DNA of 46,437 bases from Actinomycetota bacterium. GTDB taxonomy: Bacteria > Actinomycetota > Acidimicrobiia > Acidimicrobiales > Palsa-688. The notes under the pieces are model-generated. The model saw only the letters and a list, made by a program, of their open reading frames with translations. It searched no databases and was not told the origin of the DNA. Position numbers and translations under genes: made by a program. The stretch spans positions 1 to 46,437 of the forward strand of contig JAJPKN010000067.1 in NCBI GenBank assembly GCA_021323695.1. Reading direction: 5' to 3'. Of this stretch, positions 22,989 through 30,567 are shown piece by piece (the first letter of the stretch is position 1; each line of letters opens with the position of its first letter).

Positions 22989-24098
22989 CTACGACATCCC
23001 GACCTCGGCAGCCCGGGAGTAACCTGCGTCCTCTGAGCGGCCTTTCTCTCCTGGGGCCGGCCCGCGGTCTCTGCCCGTGCTCGGGGCCGCGCTGCGCATG
23101 CTCGCCAGACGGCGCCGAGCGGCAACTGCCGCGATCGACACCGCCAGGACGAGGGTCCCTCCGTCGAACAGATCCGAGACGTAGAAGGAGGCCCCCATTT
23201 GGTCTAGGCCGGAGATCCCTACGCCCAACAGGAGTACAGCTAGCACTGTGCCGCCGACGTTCACTCGGCCCGGCCTAACCGATGTCGCTCCGAGGAGCGC
23301 GCCCACGAACGCCGGCAAGAGGTAATCAGTCCCCTGGGTGCTCTGGGCTGCCTGCAATTGTGAAGACAGGACCACACCGCCGACCGCGCTCAGCAGCCCC
23401 GAAAGCGCCAGCGACCCCACGATGTACCGGCGAGTCTTGACCCCTACTAGCTCAGCTGCCTTCGCGTTGAACCCGAACGCGTACAGACGGCGCCCGATCG
23501 GCATGTACTCCAGCACCACCCACATGGCGGCCGCCACCACCAACAGGTACACGGTAGCCCCCGGGACCACCTTGAACAGCGACCAATTCGACAGGTACAA
23601 GAACGCGTGGGGCAACGAGCCAGCAAGCTGGAGGCCGTTGGTGTACCACTCGACGATGCCCAGTACCGCAGTACCCACCCCCAGGGTGGCAATGAACGAG
23701 TTGACACCCAGGTACGCCACCAGAACCCCGTTCATTAGCCCGACTACAGCTCCTGCCATGAGCGCCAGGACCACCGCGGGCACCCAACCCATGCCCTCTT
23801 TGACTTGCAGGCCGACCGCCAGCACGCTTGCCAACCCCAAGACGTTCCCCACCGACAAGTCGTATTGCGCCCCCGCCAGGGGCACGGTGACAGCAAGAGC
23901 CACGAAGGCGGTCACGGACAGGTCGGCCAGCGTCGACCGGATGTTGAACGTCGTGGGGAACGTGGACGGCAACGCAATGGAGAACACAACCACCAGCGCA
24001 ATGGTCAGCAAGAGCAGGCCGTGTGTGGCGAACAGCCGCAACGGGCTGGCCACGCGACGGTGGCGACGTCCCCGGGGTGCTAGGGCTCCGGCAAACAT
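22989..24098 (-). CDS. Ribose-type ABC importer permease, operon B
   Basis: 369 residues from the ATG at 24098 (AGAGGAG seven bases upstream), overlapping the end of the lyase gene by 19 bp. About nine to ten hydrophobic segments follow the RbsC/BPD_transp_2 pattern: VFSIALPSTFPTTFNIRSTL, the signature AGAQYDLSVGNVLGLASV, MAGAVVGLMNGVLVAYLGVNSFIATLG, then NAKAAELVGVKTRRYIVGSLALSGLLSAVGG and the coupling region before it. The last 45 residues are a charged cytoplasmic tail. It forms the membrane channel for the substrate delivered by the neighbouring binding protein. The canonical GGIDLSVG loop is replaced by AGAQYDLSVG. Confidence 0.9.
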   Translation of the reverse strand: MFAGALAPRGRRHRRVASPLRLFATHGLLLLTIALVVVFSIALPSTFPTTFNIRSTLADLSVTAFVALAVTVPLAGAQYDLSVGNVLGLASVLAVGLQVKEGMGWVPAVVLALMAGAVVGLMNGVLVAYLGVNSFIATLGVGTAVLGIVEWYTNGLQLAGSLPHAFLYLSNWSLFKVVPGATVYLLVVAAAMWVVLEYMPIGRRLYAFGFNAKAAELVGVKTRRYIVGSLALSGLLSAVGGVVLSSQLQAAQSTQGTDYLLPAFVGALLGATSVRPGRVNVGGTVLAVLLLGVGISGLDQMGASFYVSDLFDGGTLVLAVSIAAVAARRRLASMRSAAPSTGRDRGPAPGEKGRSEDAGYSRAAEVGMS

Positions 24099-25465
24099 GG
24101 GCTGCTCCTCTCACCGTCCCTGGCCGTTGTCCGGGACCGCTCCCAAACTTTGAGGGCTTGGGTGCACACACCGTCCACGTCCCCGAGATAGTCCTCGGGC
24201 TCGATCGGCGGCTCGCGCAGCCAAGCAGGCGCGTCCTCGCCGAGCAGCGCCGAGATGCAGGCTTCCAGCCTTTCGCCCCTGAGGCGGCTTTGGTAGGCGG
24301 CTTGGTAGGTCACCGCATGCGCCCGGTCGCGGCCCAGCTCACCGGCCAGGCGCATCATGTAGGCTTCGGCCAGCGCCAGCCCTTGGTCGAGGGACAGGTT
24401 GTCGTGCATCCTTGCCGGGAAGGCACGAAGGTCCCGCGCCAATTGCCCGGCCAAGCCGAGGGCCGCCGCGCTAGAGCGAAGCACGTAGGGCAACGCCTGC
24501 CACTCCAGCTGCCATTCACCGGCCGCACGCTCGTTGGAAGCCTCTAGGCACCGCAACAGGGCACCTGCCATCGTCCCCGCGGCCACCCCCAGGCCGATGA
24601 CTGCCTCTGAGGTGATGGGGTTGGCCTTTTGCGGCATCGTGGACGAAGCTCCCCTGTACTCACCGTCTGCTTCGGCCAGCTCCCCCACCTCGGTGCGCGA
24701 CAGGTCCACCACCTCCCGAGCGAAGCGCACAGCCGTCGCGGACGCCAACGCCGCGGCCTGGCCTACATCGACTAAGCGGTCACGCGCGACGTGCCAGGGC
24801 ACGCTCACGTCGTGGAGCCCCAGCCTGGCAGCCAAAGCCGTGCGTACGGCCGCGGCGGTGCCCCCGAGGGCTGCCGACGTCCCTCCTGCGCCGAACAATG
24901 ACACCACAGCGGCGGCATCAGTAGCTCGCTGGAGCCGAGCCAGGTCCCGCGTCACCTGGTCGAGGAAGACGGCACATTTCGCCCCGAACGTGGTGGGCAC
25001 CGCCTGCTGGCCGTGGGTACGCGCGGCCATGACAGTGCCCCTGTGGGCCTCCACCTGTCTCGCCAGGGCGTCCCCGAAGCTGACAACCAGCACCGCGAGC
25101 CGTTGCCCGGCGGCGCGCAGCTGGAGTGCCAGAGCCGTGTCCATGATGTCCTGCGTGGTCGCCCCCCAGTGCACGTAGGCAGCGGCGTCCTCCGGCAACG
25201 CTTGGCACACCATGCGCACCAGCGGCAGGACCGGGTACCCTACCACCCTCGTCTCCTCCCACAATCGCGCCTGGTCGATGTTCTCCAGCCGGCAGGCCTG
25301 CCCGATAGTGGCGGCCAAGGGCGCCGGCACCACCCCTGCATCCGCCAGGGCGCCCGCCAACGCCGCTTCCACTTGGAGCCACGAGCAGATGTACGCGTCC
25401 GTTCGGAAGGTGCCTTCCACGGCGGGGTCTCCGTAGAGCTGGAAGAGCAACTCCATCTCGCTCAC
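24080..25465 (-). CDS. Fumarase/aspartase-superfamily lyase, 3-carboxymuconate-cycloisomerase/adenylosuccinate-lyase type
   Basis: About 461 residues from the GTG at 25465; an ATG at 25456 and a GTG at 25504 are alternatives. The three conserved regions of the superfamily are present: HWGATTQDIMDTAL (about 99-112), RTHGQQAVPTTFG (about 149-161) and the signature GASSTMPQKANP (272-283), whose Ser is the catalytic base. Family members perform beta-elimination or the reverse, or cycloisomerise carboxymuconate (PcaB). It most resembles the PcaB-like branch used outside purine synthesis. In this operon, with sugar transport and CoA enzymes, an aromatic or purine substrate is unlikely. It may act on a polyhydroxy or unsaturated dicarboxylic acid, which is inference. 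Confidence 0.8.
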   Translation of the reverse strand: MSEMELLFQLYGDPAVEGTFRTDAYICSWLQVEAALAGALADAGVVPAPLAATIGQACRLENIDQARLWEETRVVGYPVLPLVRMVCQALPEDAAAYVHWGATTQDIMDTALALQLRAAGQRLAVLVVSFGDALARQVEAHRGTVMAARTHGQQAVPTTFGAKCAVFLDQVTRDLARLQRATDAAAVVSLFGAGGTSAALGGTAAAVRTALAARLGLHDVSVPWHVARDRLVDVGQAAALASATAVRFAREVVDLSRTEVGELAEADGEYRGASSTMPQKANPITSEAVIGLGVAAGTMAGALLRCLEASNERAAGEWQLEWQALPYVLRSSAAALGLAGQLARDLRAFPARMHDNLSLDQGLALAEAYMMRLAGELGRDRAHAVTYQAAYQSRLRGERLEACISALLGEDAPAWLREPPIEPEDYLGDVDGVCTQALKVWERSRTTARDGERSSPCLPEP

Positions 25466-25503
25466 GCTGCCTGGGTCATGCTGCCTCGGCCCCCCTGGTC
25501 TCA

Positions 25504-26715
25504 CTACGCGCTGGCGGCCGGCGCCACGTCACCGGGATGCCCCCTGGCATGGGGAAGGCCCGGCCCGCTGCCCTCGGCCCCTTCGTCGAGGAGCAGGTCT
25601 TGGTCCGCCCCTTGGCGCCGCCCGGCATAACGTACTCTCCCCGGGGTCAACGAGAAGCGGGCGATCACGTTCTGCATGACCACTCCGTCGACCTCGATCA
25701 TGGAGCCGCGCTCTCGGAAATGGGGGTCGGCGAACACGTCGCCCATCGTGTTGACTGGCGCCACCGCCGCATCAACGCCATCCAGGACGGCTATGACCTC
25801 CGCTGACGTGCGCTCAGCGGTCCAGGACCGCACGTAGTCCTCAAGGATCTCCCGGTTGTCCATGCGGTCCCTGAACGTGGCGAAGCGTGGGTCACCGGCC
25901 AGGCCGATGGCACCCAACAGCCTCGCGGCCACCGAGTCGGTGGACGCCGAGATCGCCACCCATTTGCCGTCGGCGCACTGGTAGGTCCCGCGGGGGACGG
26001 TCCAGGGCAGGCTGGAGCCCATCCTGGGCTGCTCGTAACCCAAGTGGGCGTAGGCAGGCACGAGCGGGCCCATCAACTGCAGCAGGGTCTCAGCCAGGTT
26101 GACGTCGACCACCTGCCCACGGCCCGTGCGCTTGGTGTACCACAGCGCCGCCATCACGGCGAAGGCTCCCGTTATGCCAGCCACCTCGTCGGTTATGGCG
26201 ATCGGGGGCAGCAGCGGTTGGCCGTCGGGCTCGCCGCTCAGGGCCGCGTAGCCGGTCAGAGCCTCGACGACCGTGGCGAAGCCGGGCCGCTTGGCGTACG
26301 GGCCGTCCTGGCCGAAACCCGTCACTCGTAGCACAACCAACCGCGGGTTGCGTTCGAGCAGCACGTCGGGCCCCAGGCCCAGGCGTTCGAGGGCGCCGGG
26401 CCGGAGGTTCTCGATGAGCACGTCGGCCGAACCCACCAGCCCGAGCATCCGGCGCAGGCCCGCCTCGGACTTGAGGTCCAGGGTCACGCACTTCTTGTTG
26501 CGGCCAACGATCTTCCAGTAGAACGAGTCGTCGCCCTCTTCGAGCGACCAGCCCAGCCGCCGCGCCGAGTCGCCGCTGGGAGGTTCCACTTTTATGACTT
26601 CGGCCCCGAAGTCGCCCAGGTACTTGGCGGCCGCTGGGCCCGCGACCACGGTCGCCATGTCGATCACACGCAAGTCCGAAAGCGCCAGGGCCGGCCCGGG
26701 CACCCCTTCGCTCAT
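25504..26715 (-). CDS. CaiB/BaiF family III CoA-transferase, operon B
   Basis: 403 residues; ATG at 26715 with a strong GGAGGTAAGGAGG site. It has the family N-terminus (LSDLRVIDMATVVAGPAAAKYLGDFGAEVIKVEPP), NKKCVTLDLKS, catalytic Asp176 in ITDEVAG, and the C-terminal domain motif APVNTMGDVFADPHFRERG. It transfers CoA between an acyl-CoA and a free acid through an enzyme-bound anhydride on that Asp. Unlike its paralogue at 15509-16957 it is a normal-length member without insertion. It overlaps the MaoC gene stop by 4 bp (ATGA). Together with the adjacent hydratase, lyase and E1 genes it indicates CoA-ester chemistry in this catabolic route; the acid is unknown. Confidence 0.9.
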   Translation of the reverse strand: MSEGVPGPALALSDLRVIDMATVVAGPAAAKYLGDFGAEVIKVEPPSGDSARRLGWSLEEGDDSFYWKIVGRNKKCVTLDLKSEAGLRRMLGLVGSADVLIENLRPGALERLGLGPDVLLERNPRLVVLRVTGFGQDGPYAKRPGFATVVEALTGYAALSGEPDGQPLLPPIAITDEVAGITGAFAVMAALWYTKRTGRGQVVDVNLAETLLQLMGPLVPAYAHLGYEQPRMGSSLPWTVPRGTYQCADGKWVAISASTDSVAARLLGAIGLAGDPRFATFRDRMDNREILEDYVRSWTAERTSAEVIAVLDGVDAAVAPVNTMGDVFADPHFRERGSMIEVDGVVMQNVIARFSLTPGRVRYAGRRQGADQDLLLDEGAEGSGPGLPHARGHPGDVAPAASA

Positions 26716-27278
26716 GGCTCCTCCTTACCTCCCTGCGAGGGGGGTGCCGCTCGCCCGGCCGAAGCCTCAGAGGCGGCCACGGCCGGCCCGTCGGCCCCGG
26801 CTGAACGCCGGGGGAGCAAGACGCTGCGGCGGAACGTGCACACCACGAGGCCGTCCTGGTTGGTACCGGTGGTGTCGACGGTCAATATGCCCGCTCCCGG
26901 GCGCGACCGGGAGGGCCTGGCCTCGACCACTTCGGTGGACCCGTAGAGGGTGTCGCCGTAGAAGAGCGGAGCGACGTGGCGGAGGTGCTCCGTCCCCAAG
27001 TTGGCGATGGCCCGCCCGGAGATGTCCGGGACGCTCATGCCTAGGAGCAGGGAGTAGATGTACGTCCCAACCACGATGTTCCTCCCCTGGGACATTTCCT
27101 CGGCGGCGTAATGGGCATCGATGTGGACTGGGTTGACGGCGAAGGTAAGCATGCAGAAAAGGTGCACCTCAGCTTCGGTGACCGTCTTGCCCGGCCAGTG
27201 GTGGTAGACGTCGCCGGGCTGGTAGTCCTCCAGGTAACCGCCGAAACGCAAATCTCGGGCCCGGAAAGCTCGTGACAT
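26712..27278 (-). CDS. MaoC-type hotdog enoyl-CoA hydratase
   Basis: 188 residues from the ATG at 27278; the frame runs further upstream into the lipoyl gene but that part is spurious. A single hotdog domain (about 15-160) carries the hydratase motif FAVNPVHIDAHYA, with Asn49 and His52 at the expected catalytic positions, and GTYIYSLLLGMSV. The tail (about 160-188) is low complexity. MaoC enzymes hydrate enoyl-CoA or dehydrate 3-hydroxyacyl-CoA. It lies between the lipoyl-domain gene and the CoA-transferase, so it could process the acyl-CoA product of the E1-lipoyl system. Other candidates are mesaconyl-CoA hydratase-like proteins, which are usually longer. Confidence 0.82.
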   Translation of the reverse strand: MSRAFRARDLRFGGYLEDYQPGDVYHHWPGKTVTEAEVHLFCMLTFAVNPVHIDAHYAAEEMSQGRNIVVGTYIYSLLLGMSVPDISGRAIANLGTEHLRHVAPLFYGDTLYGSTEVVEARPSRSRPGAGILTVDTTGTNQDGLVVCTFRRSVLLPRRSAGADGPAVAASEASAGRAAPPSQGGKEEP

Positions 27279-27289
27279 CCGGGCTGCCC

Positions 27290-27526
27290 CTAAGTCTCCA
27301 GCACGGCCAGAGGGGCCCCGACGGGCACCTCGTCGCCGGGCTGGACCAACTGCTCCACCAGGGTGCCGCCCAAGGGGGACGGGACATCGGCGTCGACCTT
27401 GCTTGTCTCCACCCGCAGCACCGCCTGGTTGGCCTCCACCTGCTGGCCCGTCCCCACAAGCCACTCCAGCACCACCACTTCGTCGGCGGTGTCGCCCAAC
27501 CTCGGGAGCTTGACCACGTGGCGCAA
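27290..27526 (-). CDS. Free-standing lipoyl-domain protein (2-oxoacid dehydrogenase carrier without E2 core)
   Basis: 78 residues, start TTG at 27526 chosen because GGGAGG lies eight bases upstream and the E1 alpha stop is 1 bp away; a GTG at 27517 is possible. The whole protein is one biotinyl/lipoyl domain (KLPRLGDTADEVVVLEWLVG...). Lys43 in VETSKVDADVPSP is in the position lipoylated in dehydrogenase E2 proteins. The gene ends after GAPLAVLET, the natural end of the domain. No peripheral-subunit-binding or acyltransferase domain follows in any frame, and the next gene starts 11 bp later. It should accept the acyl group from the E1 pair, but which protein transfers it to CoA is open. Confidence 0.85.
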   Translation of the reverse strand: MRHVVKLPRLGDTADEVVVLEWLVGTGQQVEANQAVLRVETSKVDADVPSPLGGTLVEQLVQPGDEVPVGAPLAVLET

Positions 27527-27527
27527 C

Positions 27528-28553
27528 TCAGCGCGCCTCCCTCGCCACGAGGGCGCGGGTGGCGAGCACATGGCGGAACATCTCCTCAACAGGCGGCTCG
27601 GGGCTGGCCAGCACCAGCTCGCAGGCGTTCGCCACGGCCTGCTGGACCTCTTGGCGCACCACATCGAGCTCCTGCCTGCCTGCGACCCCGGAGGTGGCCA
27701 GCTGGCCCGCGTACAGGTCGATCGGATCCCGCTCCTGCCACTGCTCCAGCTCACCGGCCGGGCGGTATGTGGCGGGGTCGGAACGGGAGTGGCCGCTGTA
27801 GCGGTAGGTCTTCATCTCCAGCAGGCTCGGGCCCTCGCCGGCGCGCGCCCGTCCCAGCGCGGCCGACACGGCAGAGCTCACCGCGTCGACGTCCTGGCCG
27901 TCGACCACAGTGCCAGGGATGCGGTAGGCGGCAGCCCGCTCGGCCAGGTCCTCGAGCGGCGTGGTCAGGTTGATCCGGCTGTACTCGCCATAGAGGTTGT
28001 TCTCGCAGACGAAGACCACCGGGAGCTTCCATATGGCGGCCAGGTTGAGGGTCTCGTGGAACGCCCCGATGTTGGCCGACCCGTCCCCGAACACCGCTAC
28101 GGCGGCGGCACCTGTGCCTTTCACCTGGGCAGCCAGTGCGACCCCGGCCGCCACCGGTAAGCCGGCACCGACGATGGCGAAGGTGGGCAGGAGCCCGACC
28201 GCTTCACCCGACAAGTGCATCGACCCGCCCAGCCCCCCGGCGCAGCCGGTCGTCCGGCCCGCCACCTCGCCGAGCACCTCCTCGACGCTGACCCCCAGGG
28301 CCAGGGCCATGCCGTGGCCCCGGTAAGTGCATGTAACGCCGTCGGAGACCCTTGCTGCGCGCGCCACGCCCACGCTGACAGCCTCCTGCCCAATGCACAG
28401 GTGCGTGCTCCCGCGCACGTGGCCCTGCTCGTAGAGCACCTGGATCTGCTGTTCCACGAAGCGGATCTCGACCATCCGACGGTAAACCCCGACCGGCTCG
28501 GCCAGCGCCCGGCGCCGCTCCAACTGGCGGCCGCCCACCCCCTCTGGCCCCAT
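27528..28553 (-). CDS. 2-Oxoacid dehydrogenase E1 alpha subunit (TPP-dependent)
   Basis: 341 residues; its ATG directly follows the E1 beta stop (TAG-ATG). The thiamine-diphosphate motif is complete: GDGSANIGAFHETLNLAAI from residue 156 to Asn185-Asn186 (ENN). TYRGHGMALALG, CAGGLGGSMHL and YRYSGHSRSDP (phosphorylation-loop region) are typical of PDH/acetoin-dehydrogenase-type E1 alpha. With the beta subunit it decarboxylates a 2-oxoacid and passes the acyl group to a lipoyl lysine. The acetoin-dehydrogenase branch is as likely as the pyruvate or branched-chain branch. In this sugar-acid operon the substrate could be a 2-keto-3-deoxy acid or another 2-oxoacid made by upstream enzymes, which is inference. 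Confidence 0.93.
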   Translation of the reverse strand: MGPEGVGGRQLERRRALAEPVGVYRRMVEIRFVEQQIQVLYEQGHVRGSTHLCIGQEAVSVGVARAARVSDGVTCTYRGHGMALALGVSVEEVLGEVAGRTTGCAGGLGGSMHLSGEAVGLLPTFAIVGAGLPVAAGVALAAQVKGTGAAAVAVFGDGSANIGAFHETLNLAAIWKLPVVFVCENNLYGEYSRINLTTPLEDLAERAAAYRIPGTVVDGQDVDAVSSAVSAALGRARAGEGPSLLEMKTYRYSGHSRSDPATYRPAGELEQWQERDPIDLYAGQLATSGVAGRQELDVVRQEVQQAVANACELVLASPEPPVEEMFRHVLATRALVAREAR

Positions 28554-29558
28554 CTAGATCTCCGTCCACCAGGGCTGCGGCCGCCTCCCGGTCCGCAGCA
28601 GCTCGTCCACCTGCTGCACCACATACCCGGCGTCTGGCAACCAGCGCCCCTCCAACTTGCCGCTGTATGGCACGGGTACGTCGGGAGTGGTCACCCGCAC
28701 CGGTGGCGCCAGCAACTCGCCGAACAACGCGCCGCACACGTGGTCGGTCACTTCTGTCCCCCAGCCCCCCGACCAGGGGGCCTCCTCCACCACCACCAGG
28801 CGGCGGGTACGGCGCACCGATTCCTCGACGGCTGTCCTGTCCCAGGGCACCAGGGTCTGCAGGTCGATCACGTCCGCGCTCCACGAGGCCCTGGCGACAG
28901 CCTCCAAGGCCACGTCTACCATCTGGCCCAACGCCACCAGGGTCACGTCCTCCCCCTGGCTGGCACGCCGGGCCTGACCGAGCGGCACGATACCCGCCTC
29001 CCCAGTCTCGACCTCGTCGCGTTGCCCGTACAGCGCCCGAGGCTCCAGCACCACGACCGGGTCCGGGTCCCTGACCGCCGCCCGCAACAACCCGTAGGCG
29101 TTCTGGGGCCCCGAGGCCACGGCGAGCTTGAGCCCCGGCGTAGCCCGGAACCACTGGTCGGCCATCTGGGAGTGCTGGCAACCGAAGCCCAGGCCCGCGC
29201 CGGCGGACGCCCGCAGCACGAGCGGCACCTCCAGGCGGCCCCGCGACAGGTACCGCATCTTGGCCGCCTCGATCACCAATTGGTCCAGGGCCACTGCGGT
29301 GAAGTCGACGAACATCATCTCGACCACCGGTCTCAGGCCCGACACCGCAGCGCCCACGGCCGCGCCGAGAAAACCCATCTCGGAGATCGGCGTGTCGCGA
29401 ACCCTCATGGGGCCGAACTTCTCCAGCAGGCCTTCGGTCGCCTTGAAGGCCCCGCCAGCCGCGGCGATGTCCTCTCCCATCAATATGACCGAGGGGTCCT
29501 CGGCCATTGCGTCCTCAAGCGCCTGCGCCACCGCTTGGCGCATCCGCAGCTTAGGCAT
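28554..29558 (-). CDS. 2-Oxoacid dehydrogenase E1 beta subunit
   Basis: 334 residues; first gene of operon B, ATG at 29558 after AGGGGA. It shows the transketolase pyrimidine-binding domain (LRMRQAVAQALEDAMAEDPSVILMGEDIA, with the cofactor-contacting Glu) and FVDFTAVALDQLVIEAAKMRY, then the C-terminal domain (VIDLQTLVPWDRTAVEESV, RLVVVEEAPWSGGWGTEV). It forms an alpha2beta2 heterotetramer with the next gene product. The order beta then alpha is reversed compared with most pdhAB or acoAB operons. The promoter-operator at 29592-29628 lies 34 bp upstream, so expression is probably under the LacI-type regulator. Confidence 0.92.
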   Translation of the reverse strand: MPKLRMRQAVAQALEDAMAEDPSVILMGEDIAAAGGAFKATEGLLEKFGPMRVRDTPISEMGFLGAAVGAAVSGLRPVVEMMFVDFTAVALDQLVIEAAKMRYLSRGRLEVPLVLRASAGAGLGFGCQHSQMADQWFRATPGLKLAVASGPQNAYGLLRAAVRDPDPVVVLEPRALYGQRDEVETGEAGIVPLGQARRASQGEDVTLVALGQMVDVALEAVARASWSADVIDLQTLVPWDRTAVEESVRRTRRLVVVEEAPWSGGWGTEVTDHVCGALFGELLAPPVRVTTPDVPVPYSGKLEGRWLPDAGYVVQQVDELLRTGRRPQPWWTEI

Positions 29559-29591
29559 AGCAGTTCCCCTGTCCGCAACTGTGGCTGACCG

Positions 29592-29628
29592 ACCCTACCT
29601 CAGCAGTGCCCGTGTGTCAAACGGTTGA
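29592..29628 (-). promoter_or_regulatory. Promoter-operator B (LacI-type site) upstream of E1 beta
   Basis: On the minus strand TCAACCGTTTGA (29617-29628) is identical to site A. Its right arm is part of a consensus -35 box TTGACA (29615-29620); exactly 17 bp later comes TAGGGT (29592-29597) as -10, 33 bp upstream of the E1 beta ATG. A repressor bound here would cover the -35 box. This is the strongest promoter candidate in the window. Confidence 0.8.
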
Positions 29629-29694
29629 TCTAGTTGTCCCTCAAGACCTCACCCGGGCACCTTGACCACAATGGCAGCCCGTGGCCGCCCCGCC

Positions 29695-30030
29695 TCAGGC
29701 ACCCGGGGAGCGACCTGCTGGAGGGCCCGGGCCGCGTTCGGGGGGCACCGGCGCGCCCGGGTCCGAGGGGTGGTCGGCGAGGGCCTCGACCTGCACGTCC
29801 AACCAGGGGAAAAAGGGCAGCGACGAAATGGCCTCGTGGAGCCGTGAAGCATCCGGGGCCCGCCACAGCCCGACGTTGGCCCAACGGCCTGGCACCCGCC
29901 ACAGCCGCACGATCGCGCCCTGGTCCGCCAGCTCGCGCGCCCTTTGGGCCTCACGTTCCACCAACAACCGCCTAAGGTCGTCGTCGCCTTCGGGAGGCCA
30001 GTTCACCTGTATACGGACCAGGAACTCCAT
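29695..30030 (-). CDS. Muconolactone delta-isomerase-like protein (CatC family)
   Basis: 111 residues. The first 90 follow the muconolactone isomerase pattern: MEFLVRIQV, RARELADQG, LWRVPGRWANVGLW, LHEAISSLPFFPWLDVQVEAL and HPSDP. True CatC proteins are about 96 residues; here a Pro/Gly-rich tail of 20 residues is added. CatC shifts the double bond of muconolactone in catechol breakdown. No catechol dioxygenase or other aromatic gene is nearby, so it may isomerise a sugar-derived unsaturated lactone. It starts 4 bp after the VOC gene stop and is the last gene of operon C, ending about 65 bp before promoter-operator B. Confidence 0.8.
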   Translation of the reverse strand: MEFLVRIQVNWPPEGDDDLRRLLVEREAQRARELADQGAIVRLWRVPGRWANVGLWRAPDASRLHEAISSLPFFPWLDVQVEALADHPSDPGAPVPPERGPGPPAGRSPGA

Positions 30031-30034
30031 GGCC

Positions 30035-30523
30035 TCAGCAACAGCCGCCTTCGACCGGGACGTAGTCGCCGAAGCCCCGGCTCGACTCTATGAGCTCGAC
30101 GCGTATGCCGTCGGGGTCGATCATGTAGACGGCGCGCCCTCCCTTGTTGGGCCCTATCGTCGGTGTCACCGGCTTGGACACCGACCCCACGCCGCGGGCG
30201 TGGAGCTGCTCGTACAGGCCGTCCAGGTCGTCCACGAAGAAAGCTATGTGGGCAGTCCCGGGGTTGGCTGTGCTCGTGTCCACCGGCTCCCGGGGCACGT
30301 TGCGGTACTCCAGCAGCTCCAAGAAGACGTCCGAACCCGGCATAGCCAATATGGCTGAGTGGAGGTCGACTTCGGGGTAGCCGACCAGCTCGCCTATGTA
30401 AGGGGCGCGCGGGTTCCAGCGGAACACCTCCTCGAAGCCCAGCACGTCCCGGTAGAAGGCCACCGAGCGATCGAGGGACCTCACCTGCAGTCCTGTGTGG
30501 TGAGCTTTCGTTATCTGAGCCAT
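30035..30523 (-). CDS. VOC (glyoxalase/dioxygenase-fold) metalloenzyme
   Basis: 162 residues; ATG at 30523 with a strong GAGGAGG site. Two beta-alpha-beta-beta-beta modules of the vicinal-oxygen-chelate fold are visible. The probable metal ligands are His9 (AHHTGLQV), Glu69 (VFLELLEY), His92 (AHIAFFVDD) and Glu143 (IRVELIES), the His/Glu set of glyoxalase-I-like isomerases and epimerases, not the His/His/Glu set of extradiol dioxygenases. The protein ends in a Cys-Cys pair. In this operon it could act as an epimerase or isomerase on a keto or acyl-CoA intermediate, comparable to methylmalonyl-CoA epimerase. The substrate is not known. Confidence 0.82.
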   Translation of the reverse strand: MAQITKAHHTGLQVRSLDRSVAFYRDVLGFEEVFRWNPRAPYIGELVGYPEVDLHSAILAMPGSDVFLELLEYRNVPREPVDTSTANPGTAHIAFFVDDLDGLYEQLHARGVGSVSKPVTPTIGPNKGGRAVYMIDPDGIRVELIESSRGFGDYVPVEGGCC

Positions 30524-30567
30524 GTGTCCTCCTCGCTAAGGGACCGGGCCTCGCTAGCGCTGCCAGG

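Noticed and set aside
27279..27290. Frameshifted or truncated E2 acyltransferase after the lipoyl domain
   Set aside because: Only 11 bp separate the lipoyl stop from the MaoC start and no E2 motif (for example HxxxDG) occurs in any frame nearby.
27279..27464. N-terminal extension of the MaoC gene through the lipoyl gene
   Set aside because: The extension is Gly/Arg-rich and overlaps the lipoyl domain in another frame; the ATG at 27278 begins the conserved hotdog sequence.
29630..29954. Alternative minus-strand frames overlapping the CatC-like gene
   Set aside because: The frame ending at 29695 contains all conserved muconolactone-isomerase positions; the others are shadows.
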